A DNA stretch of 32,161 nucleotides from Hyphomicrobiales bacterium. Lineage in GTDB: Bacteria; Pseudomonadota; Alphaproteobacteria; Rhizobiales; Xanthobacteraceae. Positions within the stretch are counted from its first letter, which is position 1; each line of letters opens with the position of its first letter. The position numbers and the translations under genes are program-made. Below are positions 25,619 to 32,161 of this stretch, piece by piece. The notes beneath the pieces were generated by a model. That model was given only the letters and a program-made list of their open reading frames with translations, was not told the DNA's origin and made no database searches. The stretch is from positions 1-32,161 of the forward strand of contig DAHUXA010000025.1 in NCBI GenBank assembly GCA_027307405.1, written 5' to 3'.

Positions 25619-27145
25619 TTAGACGCCGGCAGCCTGTTTCTCGCGGCGACGCTGCACCGAGGATGGTATGCGCATTGCCTCACGATATTTAGCGACGGTG
25701 CGGCGCGCGATGTCGATCCCGACATCACGCAGCTTGTCCACAATCGTATCGTCCGAGAGCACGTCCTCGACACTCTCGCCTTCAATCAATTGGCGGATGC
25801 GATGACGAACTGCTTCAGCTGAATGCGCCTCACCGCCGTCGGCCGCCGCAATTGCTGAAGTGAAGAAATATTTCAATTCGAAAATGCCGCGGCTCGTCGC
25901 CATATATTTGTTGGCGGTCACACGGGACACGGTTGATTCGTGCATGCCAATAGCGTCAGCAACAGTCTTGAGATTGAGTGGACGCAAATACTGCACGCCT
26001 TTGGCGAAGAAGCCGTCCTGCTGCCGTACGATTTCGCTTGATACTTTGAGTATGGTCTTCGCGCGTTGGTCTAGCGCGCGCACCAGCCAGGTCGCAGTCT
26101 GCAGACAGTCGGCGATATAAGCTTTTTCTTTGTCGTTGCGGCTCGTTTTCGACACCTGTGTGTAATAGCGCTGATTAATAAGTACTTTTGGCAGCGTGTC
26201 GGAATTTAGCTCCACTTGCCACGTACCGTCGGGCGCCGCGCGCACAAACACATCCGGAACGATCGGTTGCACCATGGTCGAGCCGAAAGCCAAACCGGGC
26301 TTGGGATTGAGCGTGCGAATCTCAGCAATCATGTCAACGAGATCCTCGTCATTGACGCCGCACAGGCGGCGCAAGCCGGCAAGATCGCGTTTGGCCAGAA
26401 GATCCAGATGTTCGACCAGCGCTCGCATTGCCGGATCGTAACGGTCGCGTTCCTTCAGCTGAATGCCGAGACATTCGGTGAGATTACGTGCGCAGACGCC
26501 GGGCGGGTCGAATGTTTGCAGCACCGCCAGCACAAGCTCGACATCGCTGCGCCTTGCGCCGAGTTTTTCGGCGACGGTCTCGACATCTCCGGTGAGGTAG
26601 CCAGCCTCGTCGACCATATCGATCAGGTATTGGCCGATCATACGGCCGGCGGGATTGGAGATCGCCAGCGCCATCTGTTCTGCCAAGTGATCGGCAAGCG
26701 TTATTTCGGCCGAGACGAAGGCCTCAAGATTGTAGTCTTCGCCACTGGCTGAGTTCGCGCCTGACCATTCCGAATAGGCCGGCGGTGGCGACTCTGCGGG
26801 CTTTGAGATTTTTTCGCCGCCGTCATCTGGAAATACATTTTCGAGCTCGGTTCCTAGTCCTTGCTCCATCGAGCTGCGACTGGTCTCGAGATCGGCCGTG
26901 ATCCAGTCTGTCGGCCCGGCACCCCCTTCGTTGCCGTCAGACGCAATGCTGTTGGCCTCTGCGCCGGGGGTCGGCGTATCGTCGTCGCTGGCGCGCTCGA
27001 GCAAAGGATTACGTTCAAGCTCTCCTTCGACGTAGGCAGCCAGATCAAGACTAGAGAGCTGAAGCAGCTTGATGGCTTGCATCAGCTGCGGCGTCATCAC
27101 CAGCCCTTGCGTCTGGCGAAGCTCCAGTCGTTGTGACAGCGCCAT
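25619..27145 (-). CDS. rpoN: RNA polymerase sigma-54 factor
   Basis: A 508-residue sigma-54. Region I is the Gln/Leu-rich start (QRLELRQTQGLVMTPQLMQA, IKLLQLSSLDLAAYVEGEL), which contacts enhancer-binding activators. Region II is acidic. The core-binding and helix-turn-helix parts follow (LNLKTVADAIGMHESTVSRV), and the RpoN box ARRTVAKYREAM near the C-terminus reads the -24 element. It directs transcription of nitrogen assimilation, C4-dicarboxylate and other activator-dependent genes. hpf and ptsN follow in the common sigma-54 cluster. The length is normal. Confidence 0.97.
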   Translation of the reverse strand: MALSQRLELRQTQGLVMTPQLMQAIKLLQLSSLDLAAYVEGELERNPLLERASDDDTPTPGAEANSIASDGNEGGAGPTDWITADLETSRSSMEQGLGTELENVFPDDGGEKISKPAESPPPAYSEWSGANSASGEDYNLEAFVSAEITLADHLAEQMALAISNPAGRMIGQYLIDMVDEAGYLTGDVETVAEKLGARRSDVELVLAVLQTFDPPGVCARNLTECLGIQLKERDRYDPAMRALVEHLDLLAKRDLAGLRRLCGVNDEDLVDMIAEIRTLNPKPGLAFGSTMVQPIVPDVFVRAAPDGTWQVELNSDTLPKVLINQRYYTQVSKTSRNDKEKAYIADCLQTATWLVRALDQRAKTILKVSSEIVRQQDGFFAKGVQYLRPLNLKTVADAIGMHESTVSRVTANKYMATSRGIFELKYFFTSAIAAADGGEAHSAEAVRHRIRQLIEGESVEDVLSDDTIVDKLRDVGIDIARRTVAKYREAMRIPSSVQRRREKQAAGV

Positions 27146-27180
27146 AAGAGTCCCGGCAGAATTGGTCCGATTCTTGCTTG

Positions 27181-27246
27181 TTTATAGCAGTTGGACCGCC
27201 GGAGCGATATGACGATTAAGCAGCACGCACTGCACAAATATTGTGC
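27181..27246 (-). promoter_or_regulatory. Candidate rpoN promoter with upstream palindrome
   Basis: On the - strand an extended -10 TGC-TATAAA (27181-27189) stands about 35 nt before the rpoN ATG; no good -35 is seen. A perfect palindrome GCACAA-ATA-TTGTGC (27232-27246) is centred about 65 nt upstream of the predicted start of transcription, a position used by activators. Confidence 0.35.
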
Positions 27247-27272
27247 GCGTTAACGAATTGCGTGCGCGTGCC

Positions 27273-28187
27273 TCATAGCCGGAATTCTTCGCCCAGATAC
27301 AGGCGTCGCACATCCGGATTGTTCACGATGTCGTCGGCGCGGCCTTCCATCAGAACTTCGCCCGAATAAATGATATAGGCACGATCCGTGAGGCCCAAAG
27401 TCTCGCGCACATTGTGATCCGTAATAAGCACGCCAATTCCACGATTGGTAAGGTGGCGAACCAGCGCCTGGATATCGCCGACAGCAATCGGATCAATGCC
27501 GGCGAAAGGTTCATCGAGAAGCATATAGCTGGGTCGGGTTGCCAGCGCGCGCGCGATTTCCACGCGCCGCCGCTCGCCCCCCGACAAAGCTATGGTCGGC
27601 GTTTTGCGCACGCGAGCGATATTGAACTCCTCAAGTAACGCGTTGAGATCGGCGTCGCGGCGTCGCCGGTCCGGCTCCACGACTTCAAGCACCGAGCGGA
27701 TATTGTCCTCTACATTGAGGCCGCGAAAGATCGACGCTTCCTGCGGCAAATAGCCGATACCAAGTCGCGCGCGCTGGTACATCGGCAGTGTTGTGACGTC
27801 GTAGCCATCGAGCTCGATACGGCCGCGGTCGGCGTTGATCAAACCAGTGATCATGTAAAACACTGTGGTCTTACCGGCACCGTTCGGGCCCAGCAGGCCG
27901 ACCGCTTCGCCCCGCCGCACATAGAGCGTGACACCCCTCACCACCATGCGGCCGCCGAAACTTTTCTCGACACCATGCGCAGCGAGATATGCGTGACGCA
28001 CCGGCTGCCGTGCATCACCGTCGCGGCGCGGGCGAGTGGATTCCTGGTTCTGAGCCGCGCCGTACATTTGCTGCAACGGCGGCATTGGTGCATTCAGTGC
28101 AGCAGCCTTTTTCGCGCGTGCTTCGGCCGGGGTCAGGACCCTGCGGCTTCGCGGCGGCCGGCGCCAAAACAGCGAGAGAATATTCAC
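27273..28187 (-). CDS. lptB: LPS export ABC transporter ATP-binding protein
   Basis: A 304-residue ABC ATPase powering LptFG-driven extraction of LPS from the inner membrane. Walker A is GLLGPNGAGKTT (98-109), the Q-loop lies in YLPQEASIFRGL, the ABC signature is ALSGGERRRVEIARAL, Walker B is YMLLDEPFAGID, and the switch His is in LITDHNV. The E. coli protein has 241 residues; this one has about 66 more at the N-terminus, Arg/Pro/Ala-rich and beginning MNILSLFWRRPPRSRR. GTG 28187 is chosen because GAGGTA lies 7 nt before it; a GTG at 28271 has no such site. It follows lptA. Confidence 0.93.
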   Translation of the reverse strand: MNILSLFWRRPPRSRRVLTPAEARAKKAAALNAPMPPLQQMYGAAQNQESTRPRRDGDARQPVRHAYLAAHGVEKSFGGRMVVRGVTLYVRRGEAVGLLGPNGAGKTTVFYMITGLINADRGRIELDGYDVTTLPMYQRARLGIGYLPQEASIFRGLNVEDNIRSVLEVVEPDRRRRDADLNALLEEFNIARVRKTPTIALSGGERRRVEIARALATRPSYMLLDEPFAGIDPIAVGDIQALVRHLTNRGIGVLITDHNVRETLGLTDRAYIIYSGEVLMEGRADDIVNNPDVRRLYLGEEFRL

Positions 28188-28294
28188 CAGGCTACCTCGC
28201 AGCGGGTCAGCCCGAGCAAGCACCGGGCGCGCGACATTAGCTGATTCCCGAAGCGGCGAGTGACCCGACACGTAGCGATCACGCTGCAGCTCAA

Positions 28295-28954
28295 TTAAAA
28301 CGGCCGCACGGGCGTCGGCCGCGGACTTTGCGCGCCATTGCCACCCGTCTTGATATCAGGCCCGCCGCTGCCGGGCTGGAACAATCCCTGCACGCGCCCC
28401 TGGCCGTTCTTGCCCGATTCCACTCGCGACACTCCGCTTGTCAGGTCAACTACCAGTCTATCGCCCCTCAGCACATTCTGACCTTGTGTCATTACGACCG
28501 GATTGCCGGTCAGCGTGACGGTGTTGCTCTTCATGTCGAAGATGCCAAGTTCGCCAGTCGCGGTTTGGTCTTTCTGCGTGACCACCACGCCACCGCGAGC
28601 CTCCAGCCTCTTGATGCGCTGCTCACCACCGGGACCGGGGGCTGCCGCCTGCATAGCCTTGCTCTTGTCGGCGCCTTCGTTGCCTTGCTCGTAGAACACC
28701 ACCAACGCTTTGCAGCGCATGCCGGTGTCGCCCTGCTTCACGCGCACATCGCCGCTAAAGGTTGCTTCCTTCTGCTTGTCACGAACCTCCAACGACGCCG
28801 CCTCAATATGGACCGGCTGATCGCGGTTCTGCGAAAAGCCCTGCAATGCATTTGGTGGGCCCTGCGATACTGTCTGTGCGCGGAGACTCGCGACAGATAT
28901 GATCAGCGCAACACCGATCATCAACAGGAGGGACGATTTGCGCGTCACGATCAT
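28295..28954 (-). CDS. lptA: LPS transport periplasmic protein LptA
   Basis: A 219-residue OstA-like protein. An N-terminal signal sequence (SLLLMIGVALIISVASLRAQ, about 8-27) leads to the jelly-roll repeat domain: PVHIEAASLEVRDKQKEATF, SGDVRVKQGDTGMRC, and later NTVTLTGNPVVMTQGQNV and LRGDRLVVDLTSG. LptA forms the periplasmic bridge that carries LPS from LptC to LptD. The C-terminus is Gly/Pro-rich. Its ATG overlaps the lptC stop by 4 nt, so the two are coupled. Confidence 0.93.
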   Translation of the reverse strand: MIVTRKSSLLLMIGVALIISVASLRAQTVSQGPPNALQGFSQNRDQPVHIEAASLEVRDKQKEATFSGDVRVKQGDTGMRCKALVVFYEQGNEGADKSKAMQAAAPGPGGEQRIKRLEARGGVVVTQKDQTATGELGIFDMKSNTVTLTGNPVVMTQGQNVLRGDRLVVDLTSGVSRVESGKNGQGRVQGLFQPGSGGPDIKTGGNGAQSPRPTPVRPF

Positions 28955-29661
28955 TGCGCATCCGCTTTTGGCTGTGGCGGAGGCTGATTGAGCATCATGT
29001 CCATGATGACACCCCCGTGGAAACGGATCACATCGCCGGAATCAACAATATCGAGCCGGTTGGCATTGAGCGTACCTTGCAGCAGTTTTACCTCGACTGG
29101 ATGTTCAGACACGACATTGCCTTTGCGGATATCGACCAATGCTTCACTCAGGTGACCCTGATAGCCAGTCGATGAGTTAAGCAAGATGTTTTGATCAAGC
29201 TTGAGGGTTTCGCCCTTGGCATCATAAATGCCCGTGACCGCAGTCATCTCCATCGAGCTCTTGTCTTGCATTTCCACCTTGGCGCGGATGTTGCGCAACT
29301 CGACGATATCGGGCTTGGTCATATCCTGCGCCGCCGTATCGGCTGTTAGCTCGTAAGCGCGAGCGTCACGCGTGAACCCCGACAGGCGTGGCTGCTCCAT
29401 AGTCACTTTCGTGCCGGACACCACTAGGTTGTCGATGTTGATCGGTAACCTGGCGAGCATGCGCAGCGGATTGAAATAGGTGATCAGTGCAATGATGATG
29501 ACTCCCACCGCCACGCTAGCCGGAACAGCAATACGCAGGATGCGAACTAGACGGCTATGCCGGCGCGCAGCGTGAAACGCACGTTCGGCGTCGCTGCGGC
29601 TCGTCGTCCAATAGGCGCGCGCCGTTTCTGGATCGTTTCTGGCGGTGATCACACGGCTCAT
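28951..29661 (-). CDS. lptC: LPS export protein LptC
   Basis: A 236-residue bitopic inner-membrane protein. A cytoplasmic N-terminus of about 40 residues precedes one membrane segment (ILRIAVPASVAVGVIIIALI, about 41-60). The periplasmic part has the LptC pattern VVSGTKVTMEQPRLSGFTRD, AYELTADTAAQD, ITGIYDAKGETLKL-like TGIYDAKGETLKLDQ, and GTLNANRLDIVDSGDVIRF. It passes LPS from LptB2FG to LptA. It opens the lptC-lptA-lptB-rpoN-hpf-ptsN series, 143 nt after rnd; that gap holds no convincing promoter. Confidence 0.92.
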   Translation of the reverse strand: MSRVITARNDPETARAYWTTSRSDAERAFHAARRHSRLVRILRIAVPASVAVGVIIIALITYFNPLRMLARLPINIDNLVVSGTKVTMEQPRLSGFTRDARAYELTADTAAQDMTKPDIVELRNIRAKVEMQDKSSMEMTAVTGIYDAKGETLKLDQNILLNSSTGYQGHLSEALVDIRKGNVVSEHPVEVKLLQGTLNANRLDIVDSGDVIRFHGGVIMDMMLNQPPPQPKADAQ

Positions 29662-29804
29662 GCCAAGCCTGGTGCCCGTCTGAGTTCGAAGGAAGTCTCG
29701 GAAGCCACCTTACGCCCCGCAACGCAACATGCCGTCCGAATATGGCCCCGACACGGCAAGCCGGGTTGCGTGCCATTAACTAATAGCAACATAGACTCAA
29801 CAGC

Positions 29805-30422
29805 TTACGACGAATGTGAAAAAATATCCTCGGCAGCCCAGCCGGCGAGGTCGAGACGCGCCCGGTCGGGCAGAAAGCGGAAACAAGCCGCGGCCAGATC
29901 CGCACGGCCTTCGCGCGCGAGCATTCCATCCAATTTCTCTTTCAGCGCATGCAAGTGCAGGACATCCGTCGCCGCATAGGACACTTGCGCATCGCTAAGA
30001 TCATCGGCACCCCAATCGGACAATTGCTGCTGCTTCGAGAGATCGACGCCCAGCACCTCGCGTGCCAGGTCTTTTAGTCCGTGTTTGTCGGTATACGTTC
30101 GGGCAAGTCGCGAGGCGATCTTGGTGCAATAAACCGGCGCCGCCATCACCCCGAACGTTTTCGCGAGTATGCCCATATCGAAACGAGCGAAGTGGAATAT
30201 CTTGAGGATTGATTTGTCGGCGAGCAATCGCTCGATATTGGGCGCCTTGCGCTGGCCGGCGCCGATCTGCACGACATCCGCAGAGCCGTCGCCCGGCGAG
30301 AACGGCACGACACAAAGCCGGTCGCGATTAGGATCGAGGCCCATGGCTTCGGTATCGATCGCCACCGCGCCCTTGTAGGCGGAGAGGTCCGGAAGGTCGC
30401 CACGGTGCAGGCGGATGGTCAT
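29805..30422 (-). CDS. rnd: Ribonuclease D (short form, catalytic domain only)
   Basis: A 205-residue DEDDy 3'-5' exonuclease. The acidic residues are Asp23 and Glu25 (AIDTEAMGLD), Asp82 (HFARFDMGIL) and Asp153, with the Tyr at 149 (SYAATDVLHLH). It lacks the HRDC domains of E. coli RNase D, as is usual in alphaproteobacteria. RNase D trims 3' ends of tRNA and other stable RNA. tRNA-Leu lies 22 nt upstream on the same strand, so both could come from one promoter, a fitting link. Confidence 0.93.
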   Translation of the reverse strand: MTIRLHRGDLPDLSAYKGAVAIDTEAMGLDPNRDRLCVVPFSPGDGSADVVQIGAGQRKAPNIERLLADKSILKIFHFARFDMGILAKTFGVMAAPVYCTKIASRLARTYTDKHGLKDLAREVLGVDLSKQQQLSDWGADDLSDAQVSYAATDVLHLHALKEKLDGMLAREGRADLAAACFRFLPDRARLDLAGWAAEDIFSHSS

Positions 30423-30444
30423 CAGGTTCTAAGGCTCGGAATGT

Positions 30445-30529
<85 letters not shown>

Positions 30530-30539
30530 TCGTCGGGAC

Positions 30540-30568
30540 CAGATACGGAGCCGGTTCCGGCTTGTCAA
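30540..30568 (-). promoter_or_regulatory. Promoter of tRNA-Leu (and rnd)
   Basis: On the - strand, TTGACA (30563-30568) and TATCTG (30540-30545) are separated by exactly 17 nt, and the mature tRNA begins 10 nt after the -10. The spacer is almost filled by the inverted repeat AGCCGG-AA-CCGGCT (30549-30562). The opposite strand has TTGTCA at 30562-30567, a possible weak -35 for the divergent gene at 30659. Confidence 0.75.
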
Positions 30569-30658
30569 TGAAGGGGGTTTGGCCCTGTACAGCCGCTGGC
30601 CGATCCTGTATTTGCCGGGTTTCGAGGCACCCCTGCCCGGCAAGAAATTGAGAGCGGC

Positions 30659-31630
30659 ATGACCGCACGCAGCCCCTATGACACCCTGGTCACTGTCTAT
30701 GGTGGCTCGGGTTTTCTCGGACGGCACGTGGTGCGTGCTTTGGCCAAGCGCAACTATCGCATCAGGGTCGCTGTACGCCGCCCCGAGCTTGCCGGCTTTC
30801 TTCAGCCGCTCGGCCGTGTTGGTCAGATCCATGCAGTGCAAACTAATTTGCGCCACGCTCCTTCGGTGGAAATGGCCGCCCGTGATGCACAAGTCCTGAT
30901 CAACCTGGTCGGCATCTTGTACGAGCGCGGTCGCCAGCGGTTCGACGCGGTCCATACTTATGGCGCCGAGCAAGTGGCACTGGCAGCGAATGCACATGGA
31001 GCGCGCATGGTCCATGTGTCCGCGATCGGTGCCGATCCAAACTCGCCCAGCGCTTACGGCCGCTCCAAAGCCAATGCCGAACAGTTGGTGATCGCGGCGC
31101 AACCGTCGACCACGATCATGCGGCCGTCGATCATCTTCGGGCCTGAGGATGATTTCTTTAATCGTTTTGCCGCGCTCGCGCGCATTTCGCCAATGCTGCC
31201 GCTGATCGGCGGCGGCCTGACGCGCTTTCAACCGGTGTTTGTCGGCGATGTTGCCGCCGCAATCGCCGACGCCGTCGACGGTAAAACACGTCCGGGCACG
31301 ATTTATGAACTGGGCGGACCGGACGTGCGGACTTTCAAAGAACTAATGCAGTTCGTACTTACAACGATCGAACGCAAACGGCTGCTGGTTTCATTGCCGT
31401 TCTTTGTAGCCAGAATGCAGGCGATGTTTTTGCAATACCTCCCGAAGCCACTGCTGACTCCTGACCAGGTGGAGTTGCTCCGTAGCGACAATTTAGTTTC
31501 AGAAGCGGCCAAATCGGAGGCGCGGACACTACAAGGTCTTGGCATCGAGCCAGAGCCGATGGAGGCGATTGTACCGTCTTATCTCTGGCGCTTTCGCAAG
31601 ACGGGGCAGTTCCGCAAGCGCCTCGCCTAG
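30659..31630 (+). CDS. NAD(P)-binding epimerase-like protein, complex I NDUFA9 family
   Basis: A 323-residue atypical short-chain dehydrogenase. The Rossmann motif is VYGGSGFLGRHVV (13-25); VINLVGILYE-like LINLVGILYERG and VHVSAIGADPNSPSAYGRSK follow, with the Y-x-x-x-K pair in AYGRSKA. IMRPSIIFGPEDDFFNRFA and PVFVGDVAAAI are typical of the NDUFA9 group. The mitochondrial homologue is an accessory subunit of complex I; bacterial members bind NAD(P)H and may act in quinone or membrane-lipid-linked redox steps, unproven here. It converges on uppP with 3 nt between stops. Confidence 0.9.
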   Translation: MTARSPYDTLVTVYGGSGFLGRHVVRALAKRNYRIRVAVRRPELAGFLQPLGRVGQIHAVQTNLRHAPSVEMAARDAQVLINLVGILYERGRQRFDAVHTYGAEQVALAANAHGARMVHVSAIGADPNSPSAYGRSKANAEQLVIAAQPSTTIMRPSIIFGPEDDFFNRFAALARISPMLPLIGGGLTRFQPVFVGDVAAAIADAVDGKTRPGTIYELGGPDVRTFKELMQFVLTTIERKRLLVSLPFFVARMQAMFLQYLPKPLLTPDQVELLRSDNLVSEAAKSEARTLQGLGIEPEPMEAIVPSYLWRFRKTGQFRKRLA

Positions 31631-31633
31631 CCT

Positions 31634-32161
31634 TTATAGAATGTACAGCGCTGCAAGCCCGCCAGCACCCACCAGAATGCGCCACCATGCGAACAACGCA
31701 AAGCTATGGCGTTGTACATATCGCAGGAACGTCTTCACGACGATCCATCCGAAAATAAATGAGAAGACAAACCCCACCGCCGTCACCGTGATATTGCCGC
31801 CGAGCGCAAGTTCTCCACGGCTCTTGTACACCTCGTAGGCAAATGCACCGACCATTGTCGGCATTGCCAGCCAGAACGAGAACTCCGCCGCCGAGCGGCG
31901 ATCGGCTCCGAATAGCATCGCGCCGACAATGGTTGCACCCGCGCGCGAGACACCAGGCACCATCGAGATGCACTGGATAATCCCGATACCGAGATACATT
32001 GGCAGGGTAAACCCGGTCGCCTCGTGATAGCGCGCCTGAAGATTCAGACGATCGACCCACAGCAAGATGAAACCGCCGATGATCAACGAGACGCATACGA
32101 CGCGTACATCGAATAGATAAGACTTGATGATGTGATATCCGAACGCGCCAATCACTGCTGC
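31634..32161 (-). CDS. uppP: Undecaprenyl-diphosphatase UppP/BacA (C-terminal part; N-terminus beyond window)
   Basis: The last 175 residues of a polytopic membrane protein that continues past the window edge; a full UppP has about 270. Visible are the loop VPGVSRAGATIVGAMLFGAD with the catalytic Arg and Ser, EFSFWLAMPTMVGAFAYEVY, and at least four hydrophobic segments ending at ILVGAGGLAALYIL. The enzyme recycles undecaprenyl pyrophosphate for peptidoglycan and LPS synthesis and gives some bacitracin resistance. The usual SRSGAT is SRAGAT here. The internal GTG at 32153-32155 is not the start. Confidence 0.93.
   Translation of the reverse strand, partial: AAVIGAFGYHIIKSYLFDVRVVCVSLIIGGFILLWVDRLNLQARYHEATGFTLPMYLGIGIIQCISMVPGVSRAGATIVGAMLFGADRRSAAEFSFWLAMPTMVGAFAYEVYKSRGELALGGNITVTAVGFVFSFIFGWIVVKTFLRYVQRHSFALFAWWRILVGAGGLAALYIL

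Noticed and set aside
27258-27272. A sigma-54-like GGCACG...GCAA on the - strand upstream of rpoN, hinting at autoregulation.
   Set aside because: The GG and GC doublets are 9 nt apart, not the required 10, and the site overlaps the lptB stop.
29755-29785. TGGCACG on the - strand upstream of lptC as a sigma-54 promoter.
   Set aside because: No GC doublet at the right spacing follows; the next TTGC is 5 nt too far.

Overview
The window looks like a chromosomal core segment of a GC-rich alphaproteobacterium of the order Hyphomicrobiales (Rhizobiales), most likely a relative of Bradyrhizobium, Rhodopseudomonas or Pseudolabrys. This rests on remembered gene order and protein features: tsaE-amgK fusion/murU/addB/addA/trxA, ihfB/lapA/trpF/trpB/trpA/accD/folC, rpsA/cmk/aroA, and lptC/lptA/lptB/rpoN/hpf/ptsN, with a FYDLN-acid protein, DUF1150 and a short RNase D. 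No database search was possible. Coding density is high, and no stretch above 300 bases lacks a gene.

Layout. Positions 1-9530 (+): the end of a sensor histidine kinase, a TsaE-AmgK fusion, MurU (peptidoglycan sugar recycling), the AddB/AddA recombination nuclease-helicase, and thioredoxin. Positions 9551-20610 (mostly - strand, read right to left): aroA and cmk (overlapping), rpsA, sppA, ihfB, lapA, trpF, trpB and trpA (overlapping), accD, folC. Positions 20775-21319 (+): a FYDLN-acid protein and tRNA-Ala(GGC). Positions 21459-23553: a two-gene accessory pair, a gamma-resorcylate-decarboxylase-like amidohydrolase and a mandelate-racemase-like enzyme, converging with a 1-nt gap. Positions 23609-24487 (+): a heat-shock promoter, a structured leader, hsp20 and a DUF1150 gene. 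Positions 24595-30529 (-): tRNA-Leu(CAG) and rnd, then lptC, lptA, lptB, rpoN, hpf and ptsN (LPS transport plus sigma-54/nitrogen-PTS). Positions 30659-32161: an NDUFA9-like NAD(P)-binding protein (+) and the C-terminal part of UppP (-).

Most of the window is ordinary housekeeping DNA, and I do not see an undescribed multi-gene defence or mobile system. The most useful observations are local. An in-frame amber codon cuts 39 codons from AmgK. A two-base loss in a GC-dinucleotide tract breaks sppA. The hsp20 leader combines a sigma-32-type promoter with a ROSE-like RNA-thermometer candidate. The ribosome hibernation factor lacks the C-terminal dimerisation domain usual in this class. A mandelate-racemase homologue carries Arg where the enzyme has its second catalytic Lys. 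Two copies of a double-hairpin, REPIN-like intergenic repeat are present. The two gene lesions could be real or could be assembly errors, and read-level checks would decide.
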